Shown here: in pieces, positions 32,111 through 43,563 of the stretch
Layout of the letters: every line of letters begins with the position of its first letter
How positions within the stretch are numbered: position 1 is the stretch's first letter
The notes under the pieces: generated by a model
Databases searched by the model: none
Seen by the model: only the letters and a program-made list of their open reading frames with translations
Told to the model about the DNA's origin: nothing
Made by a program: the position numbers and the translations under genes
From: Adiantum capillus-veneris
Lineage: Eukaryota; Streptophyta; Polypodiopsida; Polypodiales; Pteridaceae
Direction of reading: 5' to 3'
Length of the DNA stretch: 64,000 nt
Assembly: GCA_014529385.2 (NCBI GenBank)
Contig: CM043953.1
Location: forward strand, 89,934,342-89,998,341

Positions 32111-35100
32111 ATATGACAGTAGATCGAGTGGACATTTATTTCCTATGGAGCATGTTGTTGGAAGCATGGTGGAGCCACATCATATAGATGATTGGTATTT
32201 AGATAGTGGTGCCACAAATCATATGACATATCATGGTGAATGGTTTGACAGAAAAGAGAAATTAGAAGAGGATGAGTTTGTCGCTACAGGTGATGATACT
32301 ATGCATCGGATTACACATGTTGGTTCAGTTCCATTGCTAGAAAAAGACGGGACATACAACACATTGGGAGATGTTCAATATGTGCCTTCAATCACAAAGA
32401 ATTTGGCATCAGTTGGACAGATGACAGATCAAGGGTTGCAAGTCCGTCTTAATCGTTTTGACTTCTTCATAAGTTTCACAAAGGCAGACCAGGCAAGATA
32501 TTGGCACGTGGAAGAAAGAAAGGTCGCTTGTTGTCATTGGAAGCTGGAGATCCATGTTTACACAGTGGTATGTATGAAAACAAATCAGCCACTCAAGATA
32601 ATTGGGCAGAGTTATGGCATAAGAGGATTGGACATGTCAATTTTAGAATACTAAAGTATATGCAATCAAATCAAATTGTACGTGGATTACCAAAGTTGTG
32701 GCAGATTGAATTTTGATCATGTTTGTGAAGCTTGTCAATTTGGAAAGCAATCTCGTTTACCATTTCCAAAGAGGGGGAGAATTAGCCAAAGTCCTTTGGA
32801 AATTGTTCATTCAGATATTTGGGGACCTTGTGATTATGCTACACCAAATGGTTGTCGATATTTTATCACATTTACGGATGATTACAGCAGAATGACATGG
32901 GTTTACTTTCTAAAGGCAAAGTCAGAGGCATTTGAGGTATTCTTGGAGTTCAAAGTTATGATTGAGAAAGAGAATGGTTGTCAAATTAAATGCCTACGTA
33001 CAGATGGAGGGGGAGAGTACATGTCACACAGTTTTGATGATTACTTACGTGAACAAGGCATAAGAAGACAGATTACTTGCAGATACACACCACAACAAAA
33101 TGGAGTTGCTGAGAGAAAGAATAGAGTCATAGCAGAGATTGCAAGAGCCATGATGAATGAGATGAATATTCCACTAACAGTAGTACACATTATGAATCGA
33201 ACACCAACAGTTGCCATTCATGAAATTTCACCTTATGAGAGACTTTATGGGATCAAGCCAACAGTTTCCTACATGAAAGTTTTTGGATGTGTTTGCTATG
33301 TTCATGTGCCAAATGAAGCAAGAAAGAAGATGGAGCCAAAGGTAGTGAAGTGCATATTCTTGGGCTATCCAGTTGAAAAGAAAGGTTACAAGTTCTATGA
33401 TCCTATGACAAGACAAGTTTATGTCAGTAGAGATGTCAGATTTTGTGAGCATGAACCATGGTATAAACCAAAGCCAGTGATGATAGAAGATGAGTATGAA
33501 GAGAAAGAGAATGTGCGTCATGTTGTTGATAAGCTAGGACCATCAACAAGAACTATTTCAGGACCACATATGGCAGAGGAGAGTACAGGAAGTGTCAACC
33601 CATGGAGCGGTTGTTTGCGAGATAAGAAGCAAGACGAGAAAGGCAAGAAGAAAGTGGTTGAAGAGAGTTCTGGAGATGAAAGCCTCGATGAAGAGCATGG
33701 TTTACCACATTTGAGGACACCTGGCAGTAAGCATATTGATAAATATGTACCCCCATATGAAAGAGTTAAAGAGAAGAGTGCACCACAGTTGAGAAGATCA
33801 GAGAGGGTGCGTTATCCAGTTGATAGATTGACATACAACGGTTACATGCGTACACATTATGCATACATGGTTTCACGTGTGCAACATAAAGAGCCTACAT
33901 GTTTTCAAGAGGCAATTGGAAAATCAAAATGGGAGTCAGCTATGGATGATGAGATGGATGCTCTTGTGAAGAATGACACTTGGAATTTGGTTCGCTTGCC
34001 AAGTGGAAAGAAAGAAATTGGTTCAAAATGGGTATACAAAGTCAAGTGCAAGTCAGATGGTAGTGTGGAAAGATACAAAGAGAGGCTTGTTGCTCAAGGT
34101 TATGCAAAAACAAAAGGTCTTGATTATGATGAGACATTCAGTCCAGTTGCAAAGATGACAACAGTCAGATTGGTGATAGTAATGGCAAGTATGTTCGGTT
34201 GGAAGTTACGGCAAATGGATGTGGATAATGCATTCTTGAATGGTGACTTGGAAGAAGAAGTTTATATGATACAGCCAGAGGGTTGTCAACATCCAGAGTT
34301 TCCATATTATGTGTGTAAGTTGAAGAAAGCATTGTATGGTTTGAAGCAAGCATCTAGAGCTTGGTGTGAAAAGATAACTAGATTCTTGAAGAAGATTGGA
34401 TTTAAACAGTCTACTGCTGATCACTCATTGTTTTTGAAGCATGTTGATGGAGAGATCGTCGTTATTGTTATCTATGTTGATGACTTGATTCTCACTGGAA
34501 GTCATGATGAGCAAATTTTGCATGTCAAGAAGAGTTTGTTGAGAGAACTCAACATGAAGGACCCTCGTGAGTTGAGATATTTCTTGGGAATTGAAATTGT
34601 CAATACTTTATCAGGAATTTGGATGATACAAAGACAATATGCGTTGGATATGCTTGAGAAGTATGGAATGACAGTGTGCAAACCGGTTGATACACCTCTT
34701 GATCAAGATGTGAAGTTGTTTGATGATGGACATTACATTGAGGATGCCACTATGTATCGCAAGATGGTTGGAAGCCTTATTTACTTGACAATAACAAGGC
34801 CATATTTGAGTTATGTAGTGGGTGTTGTGAGTCAATTCATGCAAAATCCATGTAAAAGTCATCTTGATGCAGTGAGACGGATTATGAGATATGTGAAAGC
34901 CACTGTCAGTTATGGAATGTTTTATGAAAAGAATGGGAAGCTTTGTCTTTATGGTTACACAGATGCAGATTGGGCAGGAGATTTTATGGATAGAAGATCT
35001 ACGAGTGGTTATGCATTTTCCATTGGCAATGGTATAATAAGTTGGAGTAGCAAGAAGCAATCAACTATAGCATTATCAAGTACAGAAGCTGAATATCGTG

Positions 35101-35444
35101 GAGCAGCTTTGGCAGCATGTGAAGAGTCATGGTTGAGAGTGCTTATGGTAGACTTTGGTTTTGACTATCTTGACAGTATCATTATATATTGTGACAATAT
35201 TAGCAGCATCATGTTGGCAAAGCATCCAGTCTACCATGCTCGCACTAAACACATTGAGGTACATTATCACTTCATTAGAGAAAAAGTTTTGGCAGGTGAG
35301 ATTGATTTGGTGTATGTGAAGACAAATGATCAAGTTGCGGATATATTCACAAAAGCTCTTGGAAAGGATAAGTTTTGCTACTTTCGTGAAGCATTGGGAA
35401 TCCATCATATGCAAGCTCACTCTGAGCTTGAGGGGGAGTGTTAA
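32110..35444 (+). pseudogene. Copia pol: protease, integrase, RT, RNase H
   Basis: The protease active site is intact (WYLDSGATNHMT). The GAG-pre-integrase part shifts frame near 32490 and returns near 32690: HKRIGHVNFRILKYM, then CEACQFGKQS. From 32676 it is open for 922 codons. The integrase core has HSDIWGP, RTDGGGEY and NGVAERKNR (D, D and E present). The RT has RQMDVDNAFLNGDL and the catalytic YVDDLILTG; RNase H has GYTDADWAGD and STEAEY. The stop codon TAA at 35442-35444 lies inside the 3' LTR (TGTTAA), so the LTR itself ends the ORF. The 922-codon run without a stop suggests a fairly recent insertion. Confidence 0.93.
35431..35438 (+). other. Copia polypurine tract
   Basis: AGGGGGAG directly before the 3' LTR, inside the last codons of pol. 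Confidence 0.85.
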
Positions 35445-35666
35445 AGAATATGATGTTAAAGAATAGGTGCATTGTGCTATGGGCGGCTGGACACTGACTA
35501 TACTATGTTGTAAATATACTTTGGATCATAGTTAAAAGAGAAGAAGAGAAGAGCAGCTCGTTGAATGGCTGCTGCAGGGTAACGATTTTGTGTGTGTGTC
35601 TCGATGTGTGTTGGTGTGTGTGCGTAGTCTTCTTTTCTACCTTCTCCATCACCTGTGCACTCTACA
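35439..35666 (+). repeat. Copia 3' LTR with a 15-bp internal duplication
   Basis: 228 bp. TGTTAAAGAATATGA is repeated directly at its start (35439 and 35454), which is not seen in the 5' LTR. Confidence 0.93.
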
Positions 35667-36284
35667 TCAAAGGCGTGATTCGACGTTCAAATCTTTGTCC
35701 TTCCACTTGTACGATACTGTTTAGTGAAATCAAGGTGACTTGTGTATTTGGAGTTCTATCGTTTGATCTTGCTTCAGAAAGTATTTTAGTGTGTTTTCAT
35801 TGCCAATTTTGTGTCCATTGTAAGAGGGTATTGTGGTGAGAGGTCTCCCACACCCTAAGACAGTGTGTGTGTATATTGGCAATGTTTAGCATTTACTAAG
35901 CATTGAGTGATTTTTTGTACAAGCTCTACGATAGCAACATAACGAACCGTCTCTATTTGCAAGACACCAATAAGGTATTACGCAAGATCCATTCCTCTCT
36001 CTCTTCCCTTTGCTCTAGCTCTCTCTAGTCCATTTTGTGTGTGTCTTGGTGTGAGGTTGCTTGTGTGTGTTTTGTGGTGCATCTTCTTGGTTGTGACAAA
36101 ATCTCTCGTGCGTCCTAGTTCGCATACCATAACTAGGTGGTGCCCCTATCTTGTTTGGGTTTGGCTGTGGGTTTGTTGTTGTGTTGTGCTTGTGGTTGCT
36201 CCAGCCCCAATTGAGCAGCACGGGAGCCTTGAGGGGTGTTTAGAGGTCGCCTCTCTTTTTGCCCGCCCCGGACCGCCTCAATTT

Positions 36285-36298
36285 TGGTGCCCCCACTG
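36285..36298 (+). other. Element C probable primer-binding site
   Basis: TGGTGCCCCCACTG four bases after the 5' LTR end. The TGG start fits a tRNA CCA end, but I cannot name the tRNA. Confidence 0.5.
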
Positions 36299-36896
36299 AG
36301 GAACAACTTGTGTATCTTTTTGTGTAGGTTCAACCTTTAGCATAGTCAAGTAGGTTGCATGAATCACAAATATTTGTATGATCCTTTCATTCCCATTGCA
36401 AGGCAAAAGGTACACATAATTGTTAGTACTAAGTTGCAATTTCAGCGTAATTCGTAGAATTTTGGGCCCTCTTAGGTTGGCCGAGATAAACGCTTCAGTA
36501 AATCCTTTTATTTTGCTTCTCATTAGATACGACCTTAGTTTGGATGTCTATATTTTTGTTTTGTTTTAAACATTAAGTCATGCATAGACAATGGATAATG
36601 GCCCAGAAATAGAGGTTTTTCCCTTCCATTTCACTCCACACATTAGAATAAACATTGCAATTAGTAAAAAAATCCATTTTCAACAACGTATGGTGTTCAT
36701 GTTTGGTGCCCAAAGAGTAGGAGAAATTCTGGCGTCACCAAACCCTGTCATCCTACCTCTTATTGATTATCATAGGTCATTTGATGTGAATATTTTTATT
36801 TTGTTGTAGAATAGATTGCAATTTAGAAAACATTATTGTGTAAATTTTTTTTAAGAAAGAAAAACAAAAACGTGTTGTCACTTTGAAACCGATTCA
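36299..36896 (+). other. Element C leader
   Basis: Non-coding, AT-rich. A 72-codon frame at 36591 has no recognisable motif. Confidence 0.6.
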
Positions 36897-38189
36897 ATGG
36901 AGGCCCAACGCCAAATGTCCGGATATCCTCTTTTCTTTGGAGAGCCTGGAGAGGATGCATAATTACTTTTAGCAAATTTCAAGATGTCTTGTGGTATCAA
37001 GAGGATAGTAACTGATCAAGAACGTGTAGAGATGTTTGAGGTGGTCCTTAGGAAAGATGCTAGCACTTGGTTTGACTCTTTGCCTGAGGAAGTTAAAGGG
37101 AACTACATGAAAGTTGTGAATCATTTCAAGAGATACTTCTTTGATCCCCAAAACACTCAAAAGCTATGGCAAGACATTGTTTCTCATAAGCAAAAAGACT
37201 TAGATGACTACTACTTGTACAAGCAAGAGTTTCTACATCTTTGGGCTGTATGGGTGAGAAATGTTGCTAACCCTGGTGATGGTGCAGAGTTCCTAAAGAA
37301 GGAGAGGTTCATAGCCGGACTCTTTCCTGACCTTAAGGTAAAAGTTGAGGCAGGTGCACCTGCTACCTTTGATGTAGCTGAAACTAGGGCTGTTGAGAAA
37401 TATAGAAAACTCAAGTGCTTAAGGAGAGAGGTTCCAATAGAAGGTCTGAGACCCAAAGGTAAGTCACAAGAATCAACATCTAGGGAGCTTCCTGAGGCAA
37501 CGGCGGAAGTGATTGAGAAGTTAAATGAATCTTTAAGCAGCCTATCAATTCACCTTGCACAAACTGTAGGTCCCAAGGGACAAGCAAAGAAGTCAGAAGA
37601 GCGAGAGCCACCACGACCTAGGAGAGTCTTGCAATGTTGGAATTGCGGAGAGTCTGGACATGGGATGTATAATTGTCCTTGGCCCCGTGGGAAGCCGGGG
37701 AGACCTAACTTGAACTACCCAATGATGAATGCATGTGAAGGAACTAGTCAACAACCACGGCTTCTACAAAGGCCAAATGGAGCAAGACCACCTCCACGAG
37801 GAGTGGAAGGAGTTTCGCCTTTGCCAGACCCAAATGTGCATGTGACAAATTCCAATGAGATTGACCTGGAAGCAAATGGCATTAAGCGTGGCCAAGGAAA
37901 AGGTAAGGAGAAAGAAGGAGTTACGTCACAAAGTGACCATGGACGAGAAAAGAAGGCAAAGGAGACCAAGGAAACCAAGAGGACGCGATGTCGTATTAAC
38001 CTCCAAGACTTTCCTCTTGGACATGGTATGGCTCCATACAACTTGTTGGAAGACATGAGAGGTAAGGGTCCTGATATCTCATGGCCTCAATTTCTTGCAT
38101 TATGTCCACAAGTTAGGAGGGATTTAACAAGGGCAGTTAGCACTAGGAGAAAGGTAAAAGAGAGTGTGCCTGTTGTAAAAATTTCATAA
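36897..38189 (+). pseudogene. Element C gag
   Basis: Starts at ATG 36897 (MEAQRQMSGYPLFFGEPGED), meets TAA at 36960-36962, then stays open to TAA 38187-38189 in the same frame. The capsid region has DASTWFDSLPEEVKGNY, the QxxW-type gag motif, and DDYYLYKQEFLHLW. The knuckle CWNCGESGHGMYNC is near 37635. A basic, Lys/Glu-rich linker is followed by a conserved-looking segment PLGHGMAPYNLLEDMRGKGP. Both stops fit a C-to-T change of a glutamine codon. Gag assembles the particle. Confidence 0.88.
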
Positions 38190-38195
38190 GCTGAA

Positions 38196-38525
38196 ATGAA
38201 TGAGGACATTCAACCTGTGCTAGATTGTTACATAAAAGGGAGATTGGTTAGGAAAGGTCTAGTGGATGGGGGTGCACAAATTTACATCATGACAGAGGGA
38301 ATCATGCAAAGACTAGGCATGCACATCCATGAGACACCTAAAATCAAAGTCAAGATGGCAAACAATAGCAAGGCTAGGTGTGTAGGCATTTGTAAAAATA
38401 TCTTTGTAGAGGCCTTTGGCATTAAGAAGGCGGTGGATTTTTATGTTATGTCGACCAAGGGAAGTGGTTATCCATTTATCCTAGGAAGACCATGGCTAAT
38501 GAAAATGCGAGCTTTGCAGGATTAG
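38196..38525 (+). pseudogene. Element C aspartic protease domain
   Basis: In frame with gag and pol. The active-site motif is GLVDGGAQIYIM (DGGA instead of the usual D-S/T-G-A), and the hydrophobic C-terminal motif is PFILGRPWL. DGG variants are common in plant gypsy proteases, so this alone does not mean inactivity. It ends at TAG 38523-38525, after which the frame continues into pol. The protease cleaves the polyprotein in the particle. Confidence 0.85.
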
Positions 38526-40322
38526 GAGAGTGGAAAATTAATTTGCAGGAATGACAATCATAAGAAGGTTGTCTTTGACATGAAGGAGCAACGCCAAGAG
38601 GATCTCCATGAAGAATCATCTCAAAGTGAGACGGAAGAAGATTGGACCAATAACACTTCAGAAGAAGAAAGTAGCGGCAACATTACTGAAGAGGAGTCTT
38701 CCATCAAAGTCATGGGGGTAAGGTTTAAGCCAACCAACCAAGAGACCTCTTGTCAAGGTTTGGAGGTGGTAGGTTCCCAAGAGAACCAAAATGTGGAAGA
38801 TGAAGGAATGTTAGAAGGTATGTTGTCTACAACACTTACAAAGGATGAAAGAGAGGAGTTCAAAGGTGTGTTAAGGAAATTTCCTAAGCTTTTTGCTAAA
38901 GACTACACCGACGTGCGTGGAGTAGATGATGTTCAACACAAGATTGAGCTAAAGCCAGAGGCTAAACCTAAAGCTCAAAAGCTACGAAGGCTAGGAGTCA
39001 TCAAGGAGCAGGCTCTACTCAAAGAGGTAAGAAAGCTTCTAGCAGCAGGTTTCATTTATCCAGTAGAGAATTCAGAGTGGGTCTCTCCTGTTGTTGTCAC
39101 TCCCAAGAAGAACGGAAAGTGGAGGGTGTGTGTGGATTACTGTCTGCTCAATGAGGCAACAAAAAGAGATCATTTTCCCCTCCCATTTCAGGATGAGATA
39201 CTGAATGAGGTAGCTGATCATGAGAAGTACACAGTGTGTGATGGCTACTCAGGTTACTTTCAAATAGGTATTGCATTGGAGGACCAATTGAAAACAACCT
39301 TCATCACTCCTTGGGGTTGTTATGCTTTTAGAGTCATGCCATTTGGCCTGACAAATGCTCCTGCAACTTTCCAACGCTTCATGAACATGGTGTTTCAAGC
39401 ATTCTTTGGAAAGTCCATTAGGGTTTTTATTGATGATTTTTGCATTTATAGCTCAAAATCATTGCATCTACAAAGGGTAGAAGAAGGTTTAAAGAAGCTC
39501 TACGACATGGGAGGTCAGCTCAACCCCGACAAGTGTCACATAGGTGAGGATGAAGTGATCTTGCTTGGTCACAAGTTTTCCTATAAAGGCATTGAGGTGG
39601 ATCCTTCAAAGGCAAAGGCTCTTATTGAGCTCCCATCACCCAAGAATCTCAAAGAGGTCATCTCATTCATTCAAAAGGTGAAGTATATGTCACACTTTAT
39701 TCACTTAGCTTTGGAGTTGCTTCATCCTTTGCAAAAGTTGACACAACAAGTAGAATTTGCATGGTCTGATGAGCTTGAAGAATACTTTTGTAACATTAAA
39801 GTCATTTTGACAGAGCTACCAACAGTCATGCCTCCTTGTTGGGAGTACACATTCTTTGTTAGATCTAGTGTTGGGAAGGAAACAATTGGTGTACTTTTAT
39901 TACAACAAGATCCCCAAAGTACCAGGATGCGACCCATCTACTTTGCTAGTAGGGTCATGAGTGCTTTGGAGATAGGCTACATGGAGGCAGAACTCATGAT
40001 GCTTTCTCTCATGTTTGCGGTGAGAAAGTTTAGATCCTACTTGCTACCAAAACCTTTTTTGATTCTCAGTGCAGAAAATTTGTTCCCTTGGGTGTCATCT
40101 CAAATGAATCTTAGTACTAGGATCTCAAAGTGGATTATGGAATTGCAAGAGTTCCAATACTCTTTCAAGGTAGAAGATAGTGTGTGTGCACAATTGGCAG
40201 GGATTCTCACTTATATGGTACATGAGAAGGAAATTAAGGTGCCTGAAGTAAAGACTCTACCATTGCCACTATCTAAAAGTATTCCTAATGCTTTTACCTT
40301 GTTCTTTGATGGAGCTTTTTGA
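38526..40322 (+). pseudogene. Element C reverse transcriptase and RNase H
   Basis: Acidic linker (38580-38860), then RT: VVTPKKNGKWRVCVDYCLLN, VCDGYSGYFQIGIA, MPFGLTNAPATFQRF and catalytic VFIDDFCIYS. The RT-linked RNase H follows (ETIGVLLLQQDP, YMEAELMMLSL). The second, additional RNase H begins with ALTLFFDGAF-type sequence at about 40300 and is cut by TGA 40320-40322. The frame is otherwise open. It copies the RNA genome into DNA. The FIDD variant keeps both metal-binding aspartates. Confidence 0.9.
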
Positions 40323-41543
40323 CGAGTCACAGGAAAAGCAGGGGGAGGGCTAGTATTGCTCAACCCAAGTGGAGAGGTGGCCATGAAAGAGAAGGTCAAT
40401 CCACCAGGTTCAACTAGCAACAATGAAGCAGAATATGACACACTACTTCATGGTTTGAAGATGTGCATTGGCCAATGGATACAACGTCTCATGGTAAAGG
40501 GAGATGCACTTCTCATTGTTAAACAGATTTTAGGCATTTGGGCATGCAAGAATGAAAGCTTAAGGACAAAAGTTCATGCCATTCGTAGAATGTTTAATCA
40601 GTTTGAAGAAGTGCAACTATATCACATTCCTAGGAAACAAAATGAAGATGCTGATTTACTTGCACAACAAGCAGTTACATGTGTTGAGAAAGAAGTACAG
40701 GTCATCATGGTGGCAGCAGCTGTCAAGCAACCGAGATACCAGGGATTGGAGTCATTGGCTCCCATTATTGGCTACATTTTGGAGGGCGAGTTTCCACAAG
40801 ACCTCACTAAAGCTCAGAAGAGGAGACTCATGAAGAAGACAAGTTTCTATCTCTTCCTAGAAGGCTCCCTCTATCAAAGAGGGAAGGATCAAGTGTGCAG
40901 AAGAGTACCAACTATCGAGGAAATTCCAGCAATTCTAAAAGGTTTGCATGAAGAGGCATGTGGTGGTCATTTTGCCCAAGAATTAACTGTGAAGAAGATT
41001 TTGCTTGCGGGGTATGTTTGGCCAAGCTTGCATGTGGATGTTCAACATTGGTGTAAAAGCTGTCACAATTGTCAAATAAATGGAAATAGAAGGTTGGTGC
41101 ATGGCCCGAGGCAAATAGTGCTTGCAAATGGACCCTTTGAAAAATGGGGCATTGATGCTATGGGTCCTCTGCCTAGAACAAAGAATGGTAAACTCTACAT
41201 TCTAGTGGCTATAGACTATATGACTAGGTGGGTGGAAGCACAAAGTGTGGCAAAGGTAAATGAGAGGAAAATGAGCAAATTTGTCTACACTCACATTTGT
41301 TGTAGATTTGGCACACCTTTTGAGATTGTTTTTGATAATGGTCAAGGGTTTAGAAAGGGCTTGCTCACAGAAGTCTGTGAAGAACTTCACATTCTACATC
41401 GTCACAGTACACCCTACTATCCCCAGTCAAATGGTTTGGTAGAAAAAGCTAATGGTGTCATTGCAGGCATCATTAGAAAGATGGTGAGAAACAAGACAAA
41501 GTTGTGGGATGACTTCTTAAATGGTGCCTTGTGGGCATATTGA
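40323..41543 (+). pseudogene. Element C additional RNase H and integrase
   Basis: Same frame as RT. The additional RNase H continues with GKAGGGLVLLNPSGEVAMKE, SNNEAEYDTLLHGLKM, VKGDALLIVKQI and YHIPRKQNEDADLLAQ, which is the dual-RNase-H signature of Tat elements. Integrase has the zinc region (H...H, CKSCHNCQ) and the catalytic set in IDAMGPL, VFDNGQGF and GLVEKANG. TGA at 41541-41543 interrupts ALWAY where arginine (CGA) is usual. Integrase joins the DNA copy to the genome. Confidence 0.9.
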
Positions 41544-42114
41544 ACCACATATAGGGAAGCCAAGTTTACAACATTTCACTGGTCTATGGTCAAGAGGCTT
41601 TGCAGCCTATCGAGCTCAACATTCCAACAATGTGGCTTCATGGCAAAGGTGCACAAGATGATCAAGAGGTATGGATGGATCGACTTCTTACGTTAGTGGA
41701 GCTTGAGTGGAAAAGAGAAGCAGCTTACGAGTGCTACAAGAGGAAAGCCACACAAGCAAAAGAAAAGCTCGACAAGAAACTGAAGGACAAAGGCATCAAG
41801 GAAGGAGAGCTTGTGCTAAGGTATGACAAGCGACTCGATAATCGTTTTGATGCCAAATTTGAAACTAGATGGTAGGGGCCATACATAGTTAAGAAGGCTT
41901 TCAATTCAAGTTACTATCAACTTATGGACTTGAATGGGAAAGAGCACTCCAGGAAGGTAAACGGGTATCGCTTGAAGCCTTATTTGAGTCGCCTTCTACC
42001 AAAGGATCTACCAAAGATCTGTCAAAAAGCCACTGTCTCATGTAAGTATTGTTACATGAAGCATGAGTGTAACTCCAACCAAAATTCAGAGGGGCCAAAC
42101 AATGAAGATCTTGT
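41544..42114 (+). pseudogene. Element C integrase C-terminal part, shifted frame
   Basis: After a frameshift near 41575, coding resumes with QEALQPIELN-like sequence, LDKKLKDKGIKEGELVLRYD and, past TAG at 41873-41875, GPYIVKKAFNSSYYQL and NGYRLKPYLSRL. These match the C-terminal domain of gypsy integrases. It runs into the element D insertion at 42115. Confidence 0.8.
42110..42114. repeat. Target-site duplication of element D, left copy
   Basis: CTTGT here and CTCGT at 55793-55797: four of five bases agree. Confidence 0.7.
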
Positions 42115-42488
42115 TGTTAACCCTCACGGCTCACGGACACCCTATCACCTACGAGACGTACATTGTAACCACGGACACCCTATCACCTACGAGACGAACG
42201 TTGTAACCTACGGTGGACATTGTATTATTTATTTGGTAGAGTCAGGTACCGGGCTTGTTGGTCCAATAGGAAAAGGGTAAGAGTGATCGCCGATGAGAGG
42301 CGCACTCTAACTGGGACATTCAAGGGATTAGTTGGCTAAGCATGGGCGGCCAAGTGTGAATGGGGTGAGCTCATATAAAAGCCAACTAAACCTAAAATTC
42401 ACTCATTCTCTCATTTGTGCAATAGAAGAGTGCTCTTGCTCCATATCCATCTCCATCTTCTTCTTCTTCACCTCCTTGTGTGTGTGTG

Positions 42489-42529
<41 letters not shown>

Positions 42530-42755
42530 ATTGCGGCGGCACGACGGCGGTGAAGCGATTGAGCGTGACGTAGCGGCGTCTCCTTCTTCTTCGCGGCGAG
42601 GAATCCTCCACGGCAGGAGCATAGAGCGGTGAGTGACACACCATTGCCCTCTTTTGAGCTTACTAGTTAAGCTAGTTTTGTGCTTGGAGCCGTCTGTGGC
42701 TCGCACACAGTGTTAGGCAAGTCCCTTGCTTCGACAGTGCGGCAAGGAGCGCACA
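42115..42755 (+). repeat. Element D 5' LTR
   Basis: 641 bp, with a TATA box (TATAAAA, 42374-42380), a GT/GA microsatellite at about 42477-42528, and two tandem copies of an approximately 38-bp unit (CGGACACCCTATCACCTACG) at about 42133-42208. Confidence 0.93.
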
Positions 42756-42759
42756 TTTT

Positions 42760-42777
42760 TGGCGCCGCTACCGGGGA
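42760..42777 (+). other. Element D primer-binding site (tRNA-Asp type)
   Basis: TGGCGCCGCTACCGGGGA lies four bases after the LTR. It is close to the plant Asp-type site used by Athila and related elements. Confidence 0.8.
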
Positions 42778-43563
42778 ATCGCCCTGCACTAAGCCCAAGA
42801 GGCACTTTGTGCTTCTTCTATGAGTTGTTTGTAGTAGGAAAGAAGAGGAAGAGGAAGAGGAATGAGTTATTTTTTTGCAAGTTGTTAATTTCTGTATTGT
42901 GTGCAAGTTTTGTGATTTCTGCATAATCTTGTGTTTTCTGCTTGCACACAGTCTTTGCACAATTAGTAGTCGTTAGCTTGTTTGCAGTGAATGAGTAAGT
43001 AGGTAGAAAGTTAGCAATTTCTGTTTGCACATAGTTTAAAAAAAAAAAAACCAAAAATAAGCGTGAGTGACAGGGGGGCTACACTAAAATTTTGATCGGG
43101 ATCGTTTCCCCAAGCCCAAGCCCAAGCCCAAGCCCAAGCCCAGGCCTCAGTCCTCAGTCTTATGATATATACTAGACTCACTCTTATATATATACCCTAC
43201 CCTCTCAAGAGGGAATGAGAGCATGTGGGGCAAGTCCTCCACTCTCCTCCCTTCTCTTCCCACTTGCACCCTTAGACTTTCTAATTTGGGCCTAGTTCCC
43301 TACTAGAAATTGACGGTTTTAGGGATTCCGAGGGCATAAAGTGACCAAACGGAGGGCTGTAAAGCACGGCACGTCCCTCTGATCGAGACGCTCGTTTTGA
43401 GCTATCATACGTTCTATTCTATAGCTGGGTCAGAAAAAAAAGGACCAAAAAACAAAAATAAAAATAAAAATTAAGAAAAGACTTGAGTTTGCAAAACACC
43501 CAAAAATACTAGGTGAGCAGCCTTCACTGGCACTCACTGACACTTCTAGGGGATCCAAGTCAT
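42778..43563 (+). other. Element D leader, with (CCCAAG)n
   Basis: Non-coding. A hexamer array of CCCAAG, about six units, is at 43112-43147. The 78-97-codon minus-strand frames here are Ser/Lys-rich noise. Confidence 0.7.

Larger units (their letters stand above)
29992..35666 (+). mobile_element. Ty1/copia retrotransposon inserted in the element C LTR
   Basis: 5675 bp, with 212-bp and 228-bp LTRs (TGTTAAAG...CTCTACA), perfect TCAAA target duplications, an iMet primer site, gag-protease-integrase-RT-RNase H order (integrase before RT, which defines copia), and a polypurine tract. The LTRs differ at roughly nine positions plus a 15-bp duplication. Stops and frameshifts in gag and integrase make it non-autonomous. 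Confidence 0.95.
27883..36280 (+). repeat. Element C 5' LTR, interrupted by copia
   Basis: Aligns throughout with 55878-58554 once 29992-35671 is removed, giving about 2.72 kb. A TATA box CTATAAATAG lies at 29765-29774. It contains a CA array (about 28925-29012) and a CT array (29538-29582). The 114-aa frame at 28492-28836 is conserved in the other LTR (56491-56835), but has no known motif and may be chance. Confidence 0.92.

Noticed and set aside
34611-35420. Minus-strand frames of 97-149 codons opposite copia pol
   Set aside because: Antisense shadows of the RT/RNase H coding region; no independent motif.
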